DNA from: Pantoea rwandensis
Lineage (GTDB): Bacteria; Pseudomonadota; Gammaproteobacteria; Enterobacterales; Enterobacteriaceae
DNA length: 64,000 nucleotides
NCBI RefSeq assembly: GCF_000759475.1
Contig: NZ_CP009454.1
Location: 1,054,001-1,118,000 of the forward strand
Direction of reading: 5' to 3'
Shown: positions 10,822 to 20,218 of the stretch, piece by piece
Position numbering within the stretch: the stretch's first letter is position 1
Layout of the letters: every line of letters starts with the position of its first letter
Notes under the pieces: model-generated
The model's input: only the letters and a program-made list of their open reading frames with translations
Told to the model about the DNA's origin: nothing
Database searches by the model: none
Program-made: the position numbers and the translations under genes

Positions 10822-11631
10822 ATGAAAAACACCTCTTTGCTGGCAGCGTCCGGCATTCTTGCGCTGCTGCTGACAGGATGCGCGCAACCGGCCAAACAGC
10901 AGGCGCAGCAGCAGCTTGGCCAGCAATCGGTATTGGCAGTGAACTGGTTCCAGCAGTCCGGTGAGTATCAGGCATTAAGCTGGCAGGCATTTAACACTGC
11001 GCGTATGGCGTTTGATGCCGCGCCATCGCTGACGGGCAAACCGAAAGCGGTGATCGTCGATCTCGATGAAACCATGATCGATAACAGTGCCTATAGCGCA
11101 TGGCAGGCGAAAAATGGCCAGCCGTTCTCTGGCAAAACCTGGTCAGCCTGGACTCAGGCGCGTCAGGCCACCGCCGTGCCGGGCGCGGTGGAGTTCGCGA
11201 ACTACGTCAACAGCCACGGCGGCACCATGTTCTATGTCTCGAACCGCGACCAGAAGGATTACGCCGCCACGGTGGATAACCTCAATAAGCTGGGCTTCAG
11301 CGGCGTGAGCGACAAAACCGTGCGTCTCAGCACCGGAAACTCCAATAAGCAGGCGCGCTTCGATGCGATTAAAAACGCGGGCTACAACGTGGTGCTGTAC
11401 GTGGGCGATAACCTGAATGACTTTGGCGGCGCGACCTGGCATCAGGGCAATGCGCAGCGCCAGCAGTTCGTTAGCCTCAATCATCAGCACTTTGGTACGC
11501 AATTTATCGTGCTGCCTAACCCGCTGTACGGCGACTGGGAAAGCGGCATGGCGGAGAACTACAACAAACTGACGCCGGAACAGCAGCTTCAGGTGCGTGA
11601 AGAACGTATGAAAGCGTGGAACGGTAAATAA
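10822..11631 (+). CDS. e(P4)-family acid phosphatase / 5'-nucleotidase lipoprotein
   Basis: 269 residues. The N-terminus is a lipoprotein signal, MKNTSLLAASGILALLLTGC, with the lipobox cysteine at 20, so the protein should be anchored in the outer membrane. The HAD active site reads VIVDLDETMIDNS with the DxDxT nucleophile near residue 76, followed by the second motif in FYVSNRDQKDY and the acidic YVGDNLNDFGG motif. Haemophilus e(P4) members hydrolyse nucleotides (NMN, NADP) outside the cell for uptake. The gene is monocistronic and ends in a perfect hairpin. RBS AAGGATGATCTG precedes the ATG. Confidence 0.9.
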   Translation: MKNTSLLAASGILALLLTGCAQPAKQQAQQQLGQQSVLAVNWFQQSGEYQALSWQAFNTARMAFDAAPSLTGKPKAVIVDLDETMIDNSAYSAWQAKNGQPFSGKTWSAWTQARQATAVPGAVEFANYVNSHGGTMFYVSNRDQKDYAATVDNLNKLGFSGVSDKTVRLSTGNSNKQARFDAIKNAGYNVVLYVGDNLNDFGGATWHQGNAQRQQFVSLNHQHFGTQFIVLPNPLYGDWESGMAENYNKLTPEQQLQVREERMKAWNGK

Positions 11632-11646
11632 TTCGTCAAGCGAATT

Positions 11647-11672
11647 AGCGCCTGTTTCGGCAGGCGCTTCAT
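11647..11672 (+). terminator. Terminator after the acid phosphatase gene
   Basis: AGCGCCTG and CAGGCGCT form a perfect 8-bp stem around TTTCGG, 15 bp after the stop codon, followed by a T-rich tract. Confidence 0.75.
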
Positions 11673-12218
11673 TCTTCGCTTCAGGGCCAGCAATATTTAC
11701 TTTTCATCGTCATTATTATTCTCCTTATTATTTTCCTGATCTCTTACCGAATAATGGATTAATCTCCAGCGAAAAATATCGAGAATGAGTCATTTACCCA
11801 GCGAATAACGCTAATCATAAATTTTATAATTAAGATTTTTCTCAGTCCTGCATCCTTAATTCACCATACTAGTGCAAAGGCTTATTAACAGTGCTTGTAT
11901 ATTTTTGTTGATTCATCTGAGATGAAAATTTTATTTTATTATTTAATAAATTGATTTTAATGAGATGTATTTGATTTTATCTATTCTCTCTGGCTTGCAT
12001 TAAATTACGTTGAATCGACACTTCCTGACGTTTGTTTTACAAAGTATGTGAATTCTTGATGCGTAAAAATATTCTCTATGCAACATCATGCTTAAGCGTC
12101 TATAAACAATTTCTGTGAGGAAGCTCTGCTTTCACCCTCCTTTTAACGTCGTGCTGGCGTTTTAATGCCCGTGACTTTGCCTGAAAGCGATATTTCTGGA
12201 CGTAGAGAGAAGATAATT
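11673..12218. other. AT-rich non-coding stretch before the carbonic anhydrase gene
   Basis: About 545 bp with strikingly low GC compared with both neighbours and no open frame worth calling. It must hold the promoter of the carbonic anhydrase operon. I see no repeat or strong hairpin in it. Confidence 0.5.
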
Positions 12219-12854
12219 GTGACGACACTTAAACCCTTATTAGCGAAAAATCGCAGCTGGGCATTACAGCGCCGCGAGCGTAATCCCGATTATTTCGAAC
12301 AATATTTGCATCAGCAGAAACCCCATTCGCTGTGGATTGGTTGTTCGGACAGCCGCGTGCCTGCCGAGGTGCTGACCGGCTCGCATCCCGGCGAACTGTT
12401 CGTGCATCGCAATATCGCCAATATGGTGGTGCCCGATGACGACAACCTGATGAGCGTGCTGCAATACGCGATTTTCTACCTCGGCGTGGAGCGCATTGTC
12501 CTGTGCGGCCATTACGGCTGCGGTGGCGTGCAGGCCGCGCTGGGTTTGCCCGCCAGCCCGCTGGCAAAAGAGGATTCGGCGCTGGCAAGACGCATCGCCG
12601 CGTTGCGCAGTGGACTGCAACAAGGATTGGTGGAATATCACGCCAGCCGCGCCGGAGAAGAGGAGAGCAACAAGCTCAACCGCTTAGTGGAAGCCAACGT
12701 CATCGCCCAGTTCGCTCATCTGGTGGCATGCGAGCCAGTGCGACAAGCCTGGCAGGCGGGACAGACGCTGGATGTGTTTGGCTGCGTGTACGACCTGCAG
12801 TCGGGTCATCTCAAAGAGCTTACTCAGCAATCTGCAGAGGAATTGGCGCCATGA
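12219..12854 (+). CDS. Beta-class carbonic anhydrase
   Basis: Converts CO2 and bicarbonate in the cytoplasm. Zinc ligands are visible in IGCSDSRV (Cys plus the Asp/Arg dyad) and CGHYGCGG (His and Cys). I prefer the GTG at 12219 (protein starting with TTLKPLLAKNRSW), the usual N-terminus of the Can/CynT group, giving 211 residues; an ATG at 12165 would add 18 residues and no conserved sequence. The stop overlaps the start of the SulP gene (ATGA), so the two are translationally coupled. This pairing suggests bicarbonate supply. Confidence 0.92.
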   Translation: MTTLKPLLAKNRSWALQRRERNPDYFEQYLHQQKPHSLWIGCSDSRVPAEVLTGSHPGELFVHRNIANMVVPDDDNLMSVLQYAIFYLGVERIVLCGHYGCGGVQAALGLPASPLAKEDSALARRIAALRSGLQQGLVEYHASRAGEEESNKLNRLVEANVIAQFAHLVACEPVRQAWQAGQTLDVFGCVYDLQSGHLKELTQQSAEELAP

Positions 12855-14326
12855 ATCTGAATACACTGCGTCAGGATATTCCCGCCGGTTTGGTGGTGTT
12901 TTTGGTGGCACTGCCGCTGTGTCTCGGTATCGCGCAGGCCAGTGGGTTACCGCCGTTTGCCGGACTGCTTACCGGGGTGATCGGTGGCCTGCTGGTGACG
13001 TCGCTGAGTCCCTCACGCTTTGCCGTCAGCGGCCCGGCTGCGGGTTTGGTGACCATTGTGGTGGCCTCAATCCAGACGCTCGGCAGCTTCTCCGCTTTCC
13101 TCACCGCGCTAATTCTGGCGGGCGTGTTGCAGTGCTTGCTCGGATTATTGCGTGCCGGCCGCTTTATCTCGCTGGTGCCGGGCAGCGTCATCAAAGGGAT
13201 GCTGGCGGCAATCGGTATTTTGCTGATTATGCAGCAGATCCCGGTGGCTTTCGGCGCCGCAGGTGATGCTGAACTGGTATCGCTGGTAAACGGTGAGTTT
13301 CAGTTTTCGCTGAGTGCGATGCTGGTCGCGGGCATCGGTCTGATGATTCTCTGGCTGTGGACCACGCCGATGGTGAAATCGGTCAAGCTGCTTGGCTGGA
13401 TCCCGGGGCCGCTGGTGGCGGTGTTGTTCGGCTGCATGGCGACGGTGTTTGGCGACCGCCTGTTCCCAAGCCTGGCGGAAGGGCTGCCGCGTATCGCGTT
13501 GCCTGCCTTTGACAGCCTGTCAGCGCTGGTGGCGGAACTGGAAACTCCGGACTGGCTGGCGTGGCAAAATCCTTCTGTCTGGGTGGTTGCCGTCACCCTG
13601 GCGCTGGTCGCGAGCCTGGAAACGCTGCTGAGTCAGGAGGCGCTAAAAAAACTGCGTCCGCAGCATCCCGCACCTTCGCCAAATAAAGAGATGTTCGCAC
13701 AGGGCATCGGCAACCTGACCGCGGGTTTCCTCGGTGCGATGCCGATTACTGCGGTGATCGTGCGCAGTTCGGTGAACGTCAGCGTCGGGGCGCAGACCAA
13801 ACTGTCGATTCTGATCCACGGCGCGCTGTTGTTGATTTGCGGTCTGTGGTTCAGCGATCTGCTCAATGCCATCCCTTTAGCCAGCCTCGCCGCGGTCTTG
13901 CTGTATACCGGCTATAAGCTGGCGACGCCGCGCCTGTTCATTGAACAGTTCCGCATGGGCGCTCAGCAGTATGTGCCATTCCTCGCCACCATCGGCGGGA
14001 TCATTGTGTTCGGCATGCTGGCGGGGATTGGTATCGGTATCGCCACGCAGATTCTCTATAGCATCTACAAAAGCCACCGTAATGCGCTGCAACTCACGCG
14101 CTATGACGATCACTACGTGCTGCGCTTCCAGCAAAATCTCACCTTTATGCATAACCCGAAACTGCAGGGATTACTGGCGGAGATCCCGGAAAACAGCACG
14201 GTGATTGTCGATCACGATAACGCCGAGTACCTTGATCCGGACGTCAAAGCGGTACTGCAGGATTTCGGCGAAAACGCGCGCGATCGTGGTATTCGTCTGA
14301 GTCAGTGGCCCGTTGCGGTTAAATAG
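12851..14326 (+). CDS. SulP-family anion (probably bicarbonate) transporter
   Basis: 491 residues starting MNLNTLRQDIPAGLVVFL, with about 12 hydrophobic segments to residue ~420 and landmarks such as LPLCLGIAQASGLPPFAGLL, FAVSGPAAGL and LGAMPITAVIVRSSVNVSVGA. The last ~60 residues (HNPKLQGLLAEIPENS, then VIVDHDNAEYLD) are a short STAS-like domain. Family members move sulfate, bicarbonate or dicarboxylates. The 4-bp overlap with a carbonic anhydrase gene, a recurrent arrangement, points to bicarbonate. A strong terminator follows. Confidence 0.88.
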   Translation: MNLNTLRQDIPAGLVVFLVALPLCLGIAQASGLPPFAGLLTGVIGGLLVTSLSPSRFAVSGPAAGLVTIVVASIQTLGSFSAFLTALILAGVLQCLLGLLRAGRFISLVPGSVIKGMLAAIGILLIMQQIPVAFGAAGDAELVSLVNGEFQFSLSAMLVAGIGLMILWLWTTPMVKSVKLLGWIPGPLVAVLFGCMATVFGDRLFPSLAEGLPRIALPAFDSLSALVAELETPDWLAWQNPSVWVVAVTLALVASLETLLSQEALKKLRPQHPAPSPNKEMFAQGIGNLTAGFLGAMPITAVIVRSSVNVSVGAQTKLSILIHGALLLICGLWFSDLLNAIPLASLAAVLLYTGYKLATPRLFIEQFRMGAQQYVPFLATIGGIIVFGMLAGIGIGIATQILYSIYKSHRNALQLTRYDDHYVLRFQQNLTFMHNPKLQGLLAEIPENSTVIVDHDNAEYLDPDVKAVLQDFGENARDRGIRLSQWPVAVK

Positions 14327-14361
14327 CAATAACACTTTGCTTAAAAACTAGTTTTTAGCGT

Positions 14362-14396
14362 AAAAATCGGATATCTCGGATATCCGATTTTTTTAT
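14362..14396 (+). terminator. Rho-independent terminator after the SulP gene
   Basis: A perfect 12-bp stem, AAAAATCGGATA paired with TATCCGATTTTT, runs straight into a T-rich tail. Confidence 0.9.
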
Positions 14397-14620
14397 TTGC
14401 AGGGCATAATTGCAGCAGCTCTCATCCTTGTTTCTCGGGTTTCAACCCTGCTAGCGCGCTCACATCTCGCCGATGCGGCTCTTTGAGCGCGGCCCAGCCG
14501 CAGAGTAGGATGACGAACACTCGCTTAATTGCCGAATCATCGCACAGTTATTTCAGGTTAAATGCTTGCTGATGCCCGTGGGCAGAAGGCAGCGATTTCC
14601 AGGTTACAGGGTTCAGACGT

Positions 14621-16045
14621 ATGCGCGTTAAGCTGTTTGCTGAGAATAATTTAAAAAAGAATGCACTCTCGCTGTTCCTGATTACGCTTTTCTTCTGCTT
14701 TATCGGCAGTCATCTGCGCATTCCGGAGGAGTTCTCCCTGTTTTGGCCGGTGAACGCGCTGATTGCCGGTTTAATGGTGCGAAATCCTTTCCTGCATACC
14801 ACGTCCAGCTATCTGGTGTGCTATGCCGCGATGATATTTAACGACACGGTGTTCTCCGGCTGGGCGCTGCCTGCGGTGACCGTGAACTTCGCCAATATCC
14901 TGTTTATCCTCGTTTCGGTCAGCATGTTGATCAAACACCTGCAGCCGCCCTCGGCCAACAGCCAGGTGTTCAACGCCATGCGCATCTTCCCGGCCTGTTT
15001 CCTTGGTGCCGCAGCCTGTGCCACCTGGGGCGCGTGGGCGCAGGATATCGATTTCAACGCGCGCTTTGTGGTGGCATGGGGCGACTGGTTTAGCGAGCAG
15101 TTCTCGACTTCCCTGATGCTGCTGCCAGTCATGCTGGCGCGCTCATTGCGCAACGTCTCACCGCGCACCTTACTGCATCCCGGCAAACTGTTGCCGCTGG
15201 CGGCGGTGGTGCTTTCGCTGACCATGGGGGCGATGATTGGCGGGGCAGGTAGTTTAACCTTCCCGGTGCCGGCGCTGATCTGGTGCGCCATCGTGTTACC
15301 GATTCCTGTTACAAGCCTGGTGATCCTGATTACCGGTATCACTGAGATCGTTCTCGTTTCCCACGGCGTAATGAATATTCAGGGCGATGACGCACTGCTG
15401 CCGATCAGCCATCTCACCTCGGCGCGATTGGGTGTGGCAACCGTGGCACTCAGCCCGCTGCTGGTAGCGGTGAGTATGGATGCGATTCGCCAGCTCAATC
15501 ATCGCCTGGCGTTGCGGGCGAATTTTGATTTCCTCACCCAGCTGCTGTCGCGTTCCGGCCTGTATGAAAGCCTGAAACAGGAGCCGTTCTCCTTACAGCG
15601 CGAAGCGGGCGTAGTGATGCTGGATGTCGATTATTTCAAAGCCATTAACGACAACTTTGGTCACGATGCCGGTGATGGGGTGCTGGAAGAGATTGCGCGC
15701 CGCATGCAACGCGTGGTGGGCAATCGCGGCATGGTGTGTCGCTTTGGTGGCGAAGAGTTTGTGGTGGTGGTGTTCGATTACAGCCATCTGCAACTTTACC
15801 AACTGGCCGAAGCGATACGTCAGGCGATGGTCAAAGAGAAGTTCTGGATTCAGGGCAACACGGTGACGGTTACCGCCAGCTTAGGCCTGGCGCGCGGCAG
15901 TGCGCAGAGTGAGCGGGAATGGCCGGGTGTGATTAACCGTCTGGTGTCGGCCGCGGACAAAAATCTCTACCTCTCGAAACGCAATGGCCGTAACCAAACC
16001 TCTCCGGCAATGGAACCGCGCAGCATGGTGAATGACGTGGCGTGA
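14621..16045 (+). CDS. Membrane-bound diguanylate cyclase (GGDEF domain)
   Basis: 474 residues. The N-terminal ~300 residues contain about eight hydrophobic helices in a MASE1-like sensor arrangement; the C-terminal ~165 are a GGDEF domain. The active site reads GGEEF at 376-380, and the upstream metal/substrate segment VMLDVDYFKAINDNFGHDAGD is intact, so it should make c-di-GMP. The RxxD product-inhibition site that normally lies five residues before GGEEF is absent (the segment is NRGMVCR), so feedback inhibition may be missing. The gene is monocistronic, with no ligand domain that I can identify. Confidence 0.88.
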   Translation: MRVKLFAENNLKKNALSLFLITLFFCFIGSHLRIPEEFSLFWPVNALIAGLMVRNPFLHTTSSYLVCYAAMIFNDTVFSGWALPAVTVNFANILFILVSVSMLIKHLQPPSANSQVFNAMRIFPACFLGAAACATWGAWAQDIDFNARFVVAWGDWFSEQFSTSLMLLPVMLARSLRNVSPRTLLHPGKLLPLAAVVLSLTMGAMIGGAGSLTFPVPALIWCAIVLPIPVTSLVILITGITEIVLVSHGVMNIQGDDALLPISHLTSARLGVATVALSPLLVAVSMDAIRQLNHRLALRANFDFLTQLLSRSGLYESLKQEPFSLQREAGVVMLDVDYFKAINDNFGHDAGDGVLEEIARRMQRVVGNRGMVCRFGGEEFVVVVFDYSHLQLYQLAEAIRQAMVKEKFWIQGNTVTVTASLGLARGSAQSEREWPGVINRLVSAADKNLYLSKRNGRNQTSPAMEPRSMVNDVA

Positions 16046-16053
16046 AGCGCGTG

Positions 16054-16077
16054 ATGGTCGCCGTGGATGGCGACCAT
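16054..16077. terminator. Hairpin between the diguanylate cyclase gene and ddlA
   Basis: ATGGTCGCC pairs with GGCGACCAT around a short loop, 9 bp after the cyclase stop. No U-run follows on either strand, so its efficiency is uncertain. Confidence 0.45.
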
Positions 16078-16213
16078 AGGATGGCTTGATGCTGGGTTGT
16101 ACTTTAATCACGACCTCACAATTGCCTGACGCTAATTTGTTTCGATCGCTATCAATGACGAACAGGTTTAACCGTCGCAGGGTGCACATTGCTGCGCACC
16201 TGGAAAATGATGA

Positions 16214-17308
16214 TTAAACGCTGCTTTTCAACTGGCTGCTCTGTTGATGGCGCTGCTGCGCCAGCTCAATCAAGCGCGTAATCAAATCGCTGTAGCTTAA
16301 TCCTGCCGCCTGCCACAACTTCGGATACATGCTGATATTGGTAAAGCCCGGCAGGGTATTCACCTCGTTCACCACGATCTCGCCGCTCTCGGTCAGGAAC
16401 ACATCGACGCGCGCCATACCGAAGCACTCCAGCGCCTGGAATGCGCGAATCGCCACGGCACGAATCGCTTCGCTGGCTTCCTCGCTAATGGCAGCGGGCA
16501 CCACCACTTGTGCTCCATCGGCGCTGATGTATTTGGTGTCGTACGAGTAGAAGGCATCATGCACCACCACTTCGCCACACGGGCTGGCTTCGGGCCCATC
16601 ATTGCCCAGCACCGCACACTCAATCTCGCGGCCTTTGATGCCTTGCTCGATCAGCACTTTACGATCGAAGGTAAAGGCCAGATCCAGCGCTGCCGCCAGA
16701 TCGTCGATATGATCCACTTTGCTCACGCCGACAGACGATCCCTGATTGGCCGGTTTGATAAACAGCGGCAGACCAAATTGATCGACCACGGCTTGCGCAT
16801 CCAGACGTGCACGCTGCGCCTGCGTTACGCTGATCCACGGCGCGACGTTTAAGTCGGCATCACGCAGCAAGCGCTTGGTGAAATCTTTGTCCATGCTCAC
16901 TGCCGAACCCAGCACATCCGATCCGACAAACGGCAGGTTCGCCATGCGCAACAAGCCCTGCAGCGATCCATCTTCACCCAGCGTACCGTGCACGATCGGG
17001 AAGATCACATCCAGCTGTGACAGCGGCTGCGCCTGCTGACGGGTGATCAACTGCTGCGAGGCACTGCCCGGCACCAGCGCAACATTTTCGCCAGAACGAT
17101 TCAGGGCAATCAGCGCCGGATTATCGGCATTCAGCAGGAAGCCGGAAGCATCATTCAGATGCCATTCGCCCTGTTTATCGATGCCCAGCAGCACCACCTC
17201 GTATTTGCTCTTATCGATGGCTTCGAGGATGTTTTTTGCTGATTGTAACGACACTTCATGCTCGGCCGATTTGCCACCAAACACGATTCCTACACGTTGT
17301 TTTGCCAT
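16214..17308 (-). CDS. ddlA: D-alanine--D-alanine ligase A
   Basis: ATP-grasp enzyme that joins two D-alanines for peptidoglycan precursors. 364 residues, as in E. coli DdlA. Landmarks: [19 protein letters not shown] at the N-terminus, [19 protein letters not shown], the ATP-grasp segment [17 protein letters not shown] and the C-terminal metal-binding [18 protein letters not shown]. The A type, not DdlB, is indicated by length and by the separate position away from the mur/fts cluster. It is on the minus strand, divergent from the HAD gene, with its promoter in the 142-bp gap. Confidence 0.95.
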   Translation of the reverse strand: MAKQRVGIVFGGKSAEHEVSLQSAKNILEAIDKSKYEVVLLGIDKQGEWHLNDASGFLLNADNPALIALNRSGENVALVPGSASQQLITRQQAQPLSQLDVIFPIVHGTLGEDGSLQGLLRMANLPFVGSDVLGSAVSMDKDFTKRLLRDADLNVAPWISVTQAQRARLDAQAVVDQFGLPLFIKPANQGSSVGVSKVDHIDDLAAALDLAFTFDRKVLIEQGIKGREIECAVLGNDGPEASPCGEVVVHDAFYSYDTKYISADGAQVVVPAAISEEASEAIRAVAIRAFQALECFGMARVDVFLTESGEIVVNEVNTLPGFTNISMYPKLWQAAGLSYSDLITRLIELAQQRHQQSSQLKSSV

Positions 17309-17450
17309 TGGTCTTGATCCGATTGCGGTATAGCGAGTGGGTAAGATAGCACGGTCAGATTCAGCTCAGACAGCCTGAGTTTTACATGGCAATCAGGAGG
17401 TGATATTTTCGCCAACGGCTAATGATGGCCAACGAATTAAGGATGATTTA

Positions 17451-18194
17451 ATGGGTATTTACGTATTTGATATTGATGGCACCATCTCAAAAGGTGGCTT
17501 AAAAGTGGAGGCCGAACTCTGCCAAAGCCTTGCCAGATTACAGCAACAACATCAGTTAATTTTCGCCTCCGCCAGACCTGTGCGCGATATGCTACCGATG
17601 CTTTCTGATGAACTGCATACGGCAACCTTCATTGGCTGCAATGGCGGCATGGCCTATCAGGCGGGTGAAATTAAAACCAGCCATACACTCAATCCCGCGT
17701 TTGTGAAGCAGGTCTTGCAACATCTGACCGCTCTGGATATCCCTTATGTGCTGGATGGCGAATGGAGTTTTTCGTTCTCCAGTCGAACGCACCCTTTCCA
17801 TGAATACATTCGCTCGCTCAGCAGTGAAGAGATCAGCGAACAAGCGTTGATGGAAGAGGGCGTGACGAAAATCCTGATGCTTTCCGATGCACACAAAGCA
17901 TCAGTATTGGCATTAGTTGAAGCTGAAAATGTCAGTGTACATACCCATCGTAGCGATGGTTTCTACGACATCACACCGCAGGGGAATAATAAACACCGCG
18001 CCCTGAGCGAGCTGATTGGCAGCGAGAAATATACCGCGTTTGGCAACGATCAAAATGATTTCATTATGCTTAGCCATGCGGAAGTCGCCGTATTTATCGG
18101 CGAGGAAAAGGATTTTCCTCACGCCACGCATTACATCGAAATGGAGGCGATTCCTGAGCTGCTAATGCAGCTTGAGAGCAATGCAACTGCGTAA
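17451..18194 (+). CDS. Cof-type HAD phosphatase
   Basis: 247 residues from ATG 17451, behind AAGGATGATTTA; the in-frame ATG at 17400 adds 17 residues with no conservation. It begins YVFDIDGTISKGG, the DxDGT nucleophile of HAD hydrolases, and ends with the Cof-type metal motif FGNDQNDFIMLSHA. The inserted cap domain is of the C2b sort found in sugar and cofactor phosphatases. Substrate unknown. Neighbours give no clue: ddlA is divergent, and the MgtC-like gene starts about 300 bp downstream with its own leader. Confidence 0.88.
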   Translation: MGIYVFDIDGTISKGGLKVEAELCQSLARLQQQHQLIFASARPVRDMLPMLSDELHTATFIGCNGGMAYQAGEIKTSHTLNPAFVKQVLQHLTALDIPYVLDGEWSFSFSSRTHPFHEYIRSLSSEEISEQALMEEGVTKILMLSDAHKASVLALVEAENVSVHTHRSDGFYDITPQGNNKHRALSELIGSEKYTAFGNDQNDFIMLSHAEVAVFIGEEKDFPHATHYIEMEAIPELLMQLESNATA

Positions 18195-18239
18195 ACATTT
18201 GATAAACAGAAGCGCAGTTGGATAGCAATTAACCGGCGC

Positions 18240-18496
18240 GAGGTTTACAATCGCGCCGAATTTTACCCCAAGAGGATAACTGCATTGGACACCTGTCCCG
18301 AACGATTACAAAAGGTCCCTGCGGTAAGATAGCCCTCAACGCTGTCTTAACCGTGCGTTAAGACGGTGGATTTCCTTCCAGAATCTCCCCCTGTTTTTTT
18401 GCGTGATGCTGCTGAGTTTCAGCGGTAGCGGCACCGGCTGTAATCCATTTATTACCCCCTGAAGTTCCGCCTGCCTGAAGCAGCGGAGTGAGGTTT
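18240..18496 (+). promoter_or_regulatory. Structured 5' leader of the mgtC-family gene
   Basis: The region carries a perfect inverted repeat GTCTTAAC...GTTAAGAC at about 18343-18363, then a T7 tract at 18394-18400 (CTGTTTTTTTGCG), then a small open frame (18406-18462). Leaders with alternative hairpins and a small ORF control mgtA and mgtC in Salmonella in response to Mg2+, proline and ATP. The analogy is by position only; I do not recognise the specific RNA. Confidence 0.4.
18406..18462 (+). CDS. Possible 18-codon leader peptide upstream of the mgtC-family gene
   Basis: ATG 18406 opens MLLSFSGSGTGCNPFITP and stops 34 bp before the downstream gene. Two of its last five codons are proline. 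No clear ribosome site precedes it, although a GTG two bases upstream is out of frame. It may be chance; it is listed because leader peptides are known regulators of mgtC-type genes. Confidence 0.3.
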   Translation: MLLSFSGSGTGCNPFITP

Positions 18497-19204
18497 ATGA
18501 TGGATTGGAAAATCTTTTTACTGCGCGTCACCGTCGCGCTGGTTCTGGGCGCGCTGATTGGCAGCGAGCGCCAGCTTCGCCAACGTATGACCGGTTTGCG
18601 CACCAATGCGCTGGTCAGCACTGGCGCCTGTTTATTTGTTTTGATGACGCAAAGCGTACCCGGCATCGCCACCGATGCCTCACGTGTGGCGGCCTATGTG
18701 GTTTCTGGCATCGGCTTTCTCGGCGGTGGGGTGATCATGCGTGATGGCCTCAACGTACGTGGCCTGAATACTGCCGCAACGCTGTGGTGCACCGCTGCCG
18801 TGGGCGTGCTGTGCAGCATGGGATTGCTGCTGGAAGCGACGATAGGTTGCATGGTGATTCTGTGCGCCAACATTCTGCTGCGCGATTTGGCCCAGGGGAT
18901 TAATCGCCAGAGCCTGGTGCCTGCGGAGGAAGTGGTACAGCATTACAAGGTGCAAATTATCTGTCTGGCACAGGATGAAGTGCAGGTGCGCAGCCTGATG
19001 CTGCACAGCCTCGGCGGCAGCGGATTGCGCCTGCAATCATTGCACAGCGAAGATATGAATCCGCCGCATCGCATGGAGGTGAATGCGGAAGTGCTGGGGA
19101 AACCGAGTATGACGGATCAGCTGGAGAGTTTGGTGGGACGGATTAGCCTGGAGAAGGGCGTGAGTTCGGTGCGGTGGCAGGTTTGTGGGTTGGAAGGGGA
19201 GTGA
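18497..19204 (+). CDS. MgtC/SapB-family inner-membrane protein
   Basis: 235 residues, starting at one of two adjacent ATGs (18497 or 18500) after GGAGTGAGG. The family signature GALIGSERQLRQRMTGLRTNALVSTGA is near residue 20, followed by four hydrophobic segments (DASRVAAYVVSGIGFLGGGV, then GLNTAATLWCTAAVGVL). A soluble C-terminal domain of ~85 residues is of the ACT-like kind found in Salmonella MgtC. In Salmonella MgtC inhibits the F1Fo ATP synthase and supports growth in low Mg2+; homologues such as YhiD/SapB are less well understood. No MgtB transporter gene is next to it. Confidence 0.85.
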   Translation: MMDWKIFLLRVTVALVLGALIGSERQLRQRMTGLRTNALVSTGACLFVLMTQSVPGIATDASRVAAYVVSGIGFLGGGVIMRDGLNVRGLNTAATLWCTAAVGVLCSMGLLLEATIGCMVILCANILLRDLAQGINRQSLVPAEEVVQHYKVQIICLAQDEVQVRSLMLHSLGGSGLRLQSLHSEDMNPPHRMEVNAEVLGKPSMTDQLESLVGRISLEKGVSSVRWQVCGLEGE

Positions 19205-19210
19205 TGATAA

Positions 19211-19243
19211 GGGATTTATCCGTAGAGGTGGATAAATCCCTTT
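19211..19243. terminator. Bidirectional terminator between mgtC-like gene and the unknown membrane protein gene
   Basis: GGGATTTATCC and GGATAAATCCC form a perfect 11-bp stem around an 8-nt loop, followed by TTT on the plus strand. It serves the mgtC-like gene and lies 20 bp past the stop of the opposing gene. Confidence 0.75.
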
Positions 19244-19260
19244 ACGATAATTGGCATCGT

Positions 19261-19965
19261 TTATTCTATGTAACTTGACGCTTTTTTATGATCATTTTTA
19301 ATACTTTCAGCTAAGCGTTTGGTATAGATTATTGTTAAGACGATACTCACGAAAAACCATGAGATTAATATTGTAAGAGCAGAGAGCATTACTAAAAGGA
19401 ATGGTTTACTGCGAGAGAACTCTTTTATGGATTTATCTAATGCTTCATGATTTTCATTGGTGGTTATTTCATTGCAGATGTAATTTTTGAGTGGGAGAGA
19501 AATTTTATTATTGTTAACTAATTTTAATGATTGAGTTGTTGAGCATAATTCATTATTTAAAATCCAGGTTGGTTTAAAAGCATGTTCAGAAGCTTTCCCG
19601 TCGGTCATTAGAAAGCTCTCTTTAGTACTCTTCAGTGTTAAGGCAGTCCAGTCATTAGGAACTTGCAGTATTTTAATATTGAAGTAGGTTGTCAAGGAAG
19701 TTCCTAGGATGCAAAAAACTAATACAATGGAAAATATGACATATTCTATCTTGGATATCTTTGGTGTGCTCTTCAATGCTATCTTTATAGAGAATAATCG
19801 GATTGCCCATGGTTTTATATCTGCATTTTTGTAAGTCTCATTGTCTTTATCAAGTGGTTTTTTCAAATACCCTACTAAGAATTTTAATATGATGCCAATA
19901 AAGGTTAGTATTGATATGGTAGATGTTACTGTATCCTTGTCAAAAATTGCACTCGTTGTTTGCAT
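19261..19965 (-). CDS. Unknown AT-rich inner-membrane protein
   Basis: 234 residues that I do not recognise. One hydrophobic segment lies near 15-35, a second at about 75-95 after a basic amphipathic stretch, and a third near 190-215. The ~95-residue loop between the second and third segments contains two cysteines (LNNELCSTTQ and KNYICNEI) and is probably periplasmic. Base composition is far below the ~57% GC of its host neighbours, and it sits next to a toxin gene and a prophage, so it was probably acquired. It has its own upstream region of 250 bp shared with the divergent fic gene. Confidence 0.7.
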   Translation of the reverse strand: MQTTSAIFDKDTVTSTISILTFIGIILKFLVGYLKKPLDKDNETYKNADIKPWAIRLFSIKIALKSTPKISKIEYVIFSIVLVFCILGTSLTTYFNIKILQVPNDWTALTLKSTKESFLMTDGKASEHAFKPTWILNNELCSTTQSLKLVNNNKISLPLKNYICNEITTNENHEALDKSIKEFSRSKPFLLVMLSALTILISWFFVSIVLTIIYTKRLAESIKNDHKKASSYIE

Positions 19966-20218
19966 CTAATGATCTCCTGATTTTATACTTTCCTTCATTG
20001 AAAAAGTATTTTATTGATTAATAGTTAATTTTTTAGCAATTGAATCATTCGTAATGAGATTCCTACAAAAAATACAGAGCCCCCTTTGCGTCTTCGGATT
20101 GTTGTGAGTCATTAATATGCATTATATTTTCCTCATGTCAAATGTATTGCGAGTTATTGCACACTTGAATTTAAATAGGTCGATGAACAATGCATGTGTT
20201 TTTGATTGAGGGAAAAGG

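Noticed and set aside
12503..12850. Long N-terminal extension of the SulP gene
   Set aside because: The upstream part is a shadow of the carbonic anhydrase gene; the natural start is ATG 12851 overlapping its stop.
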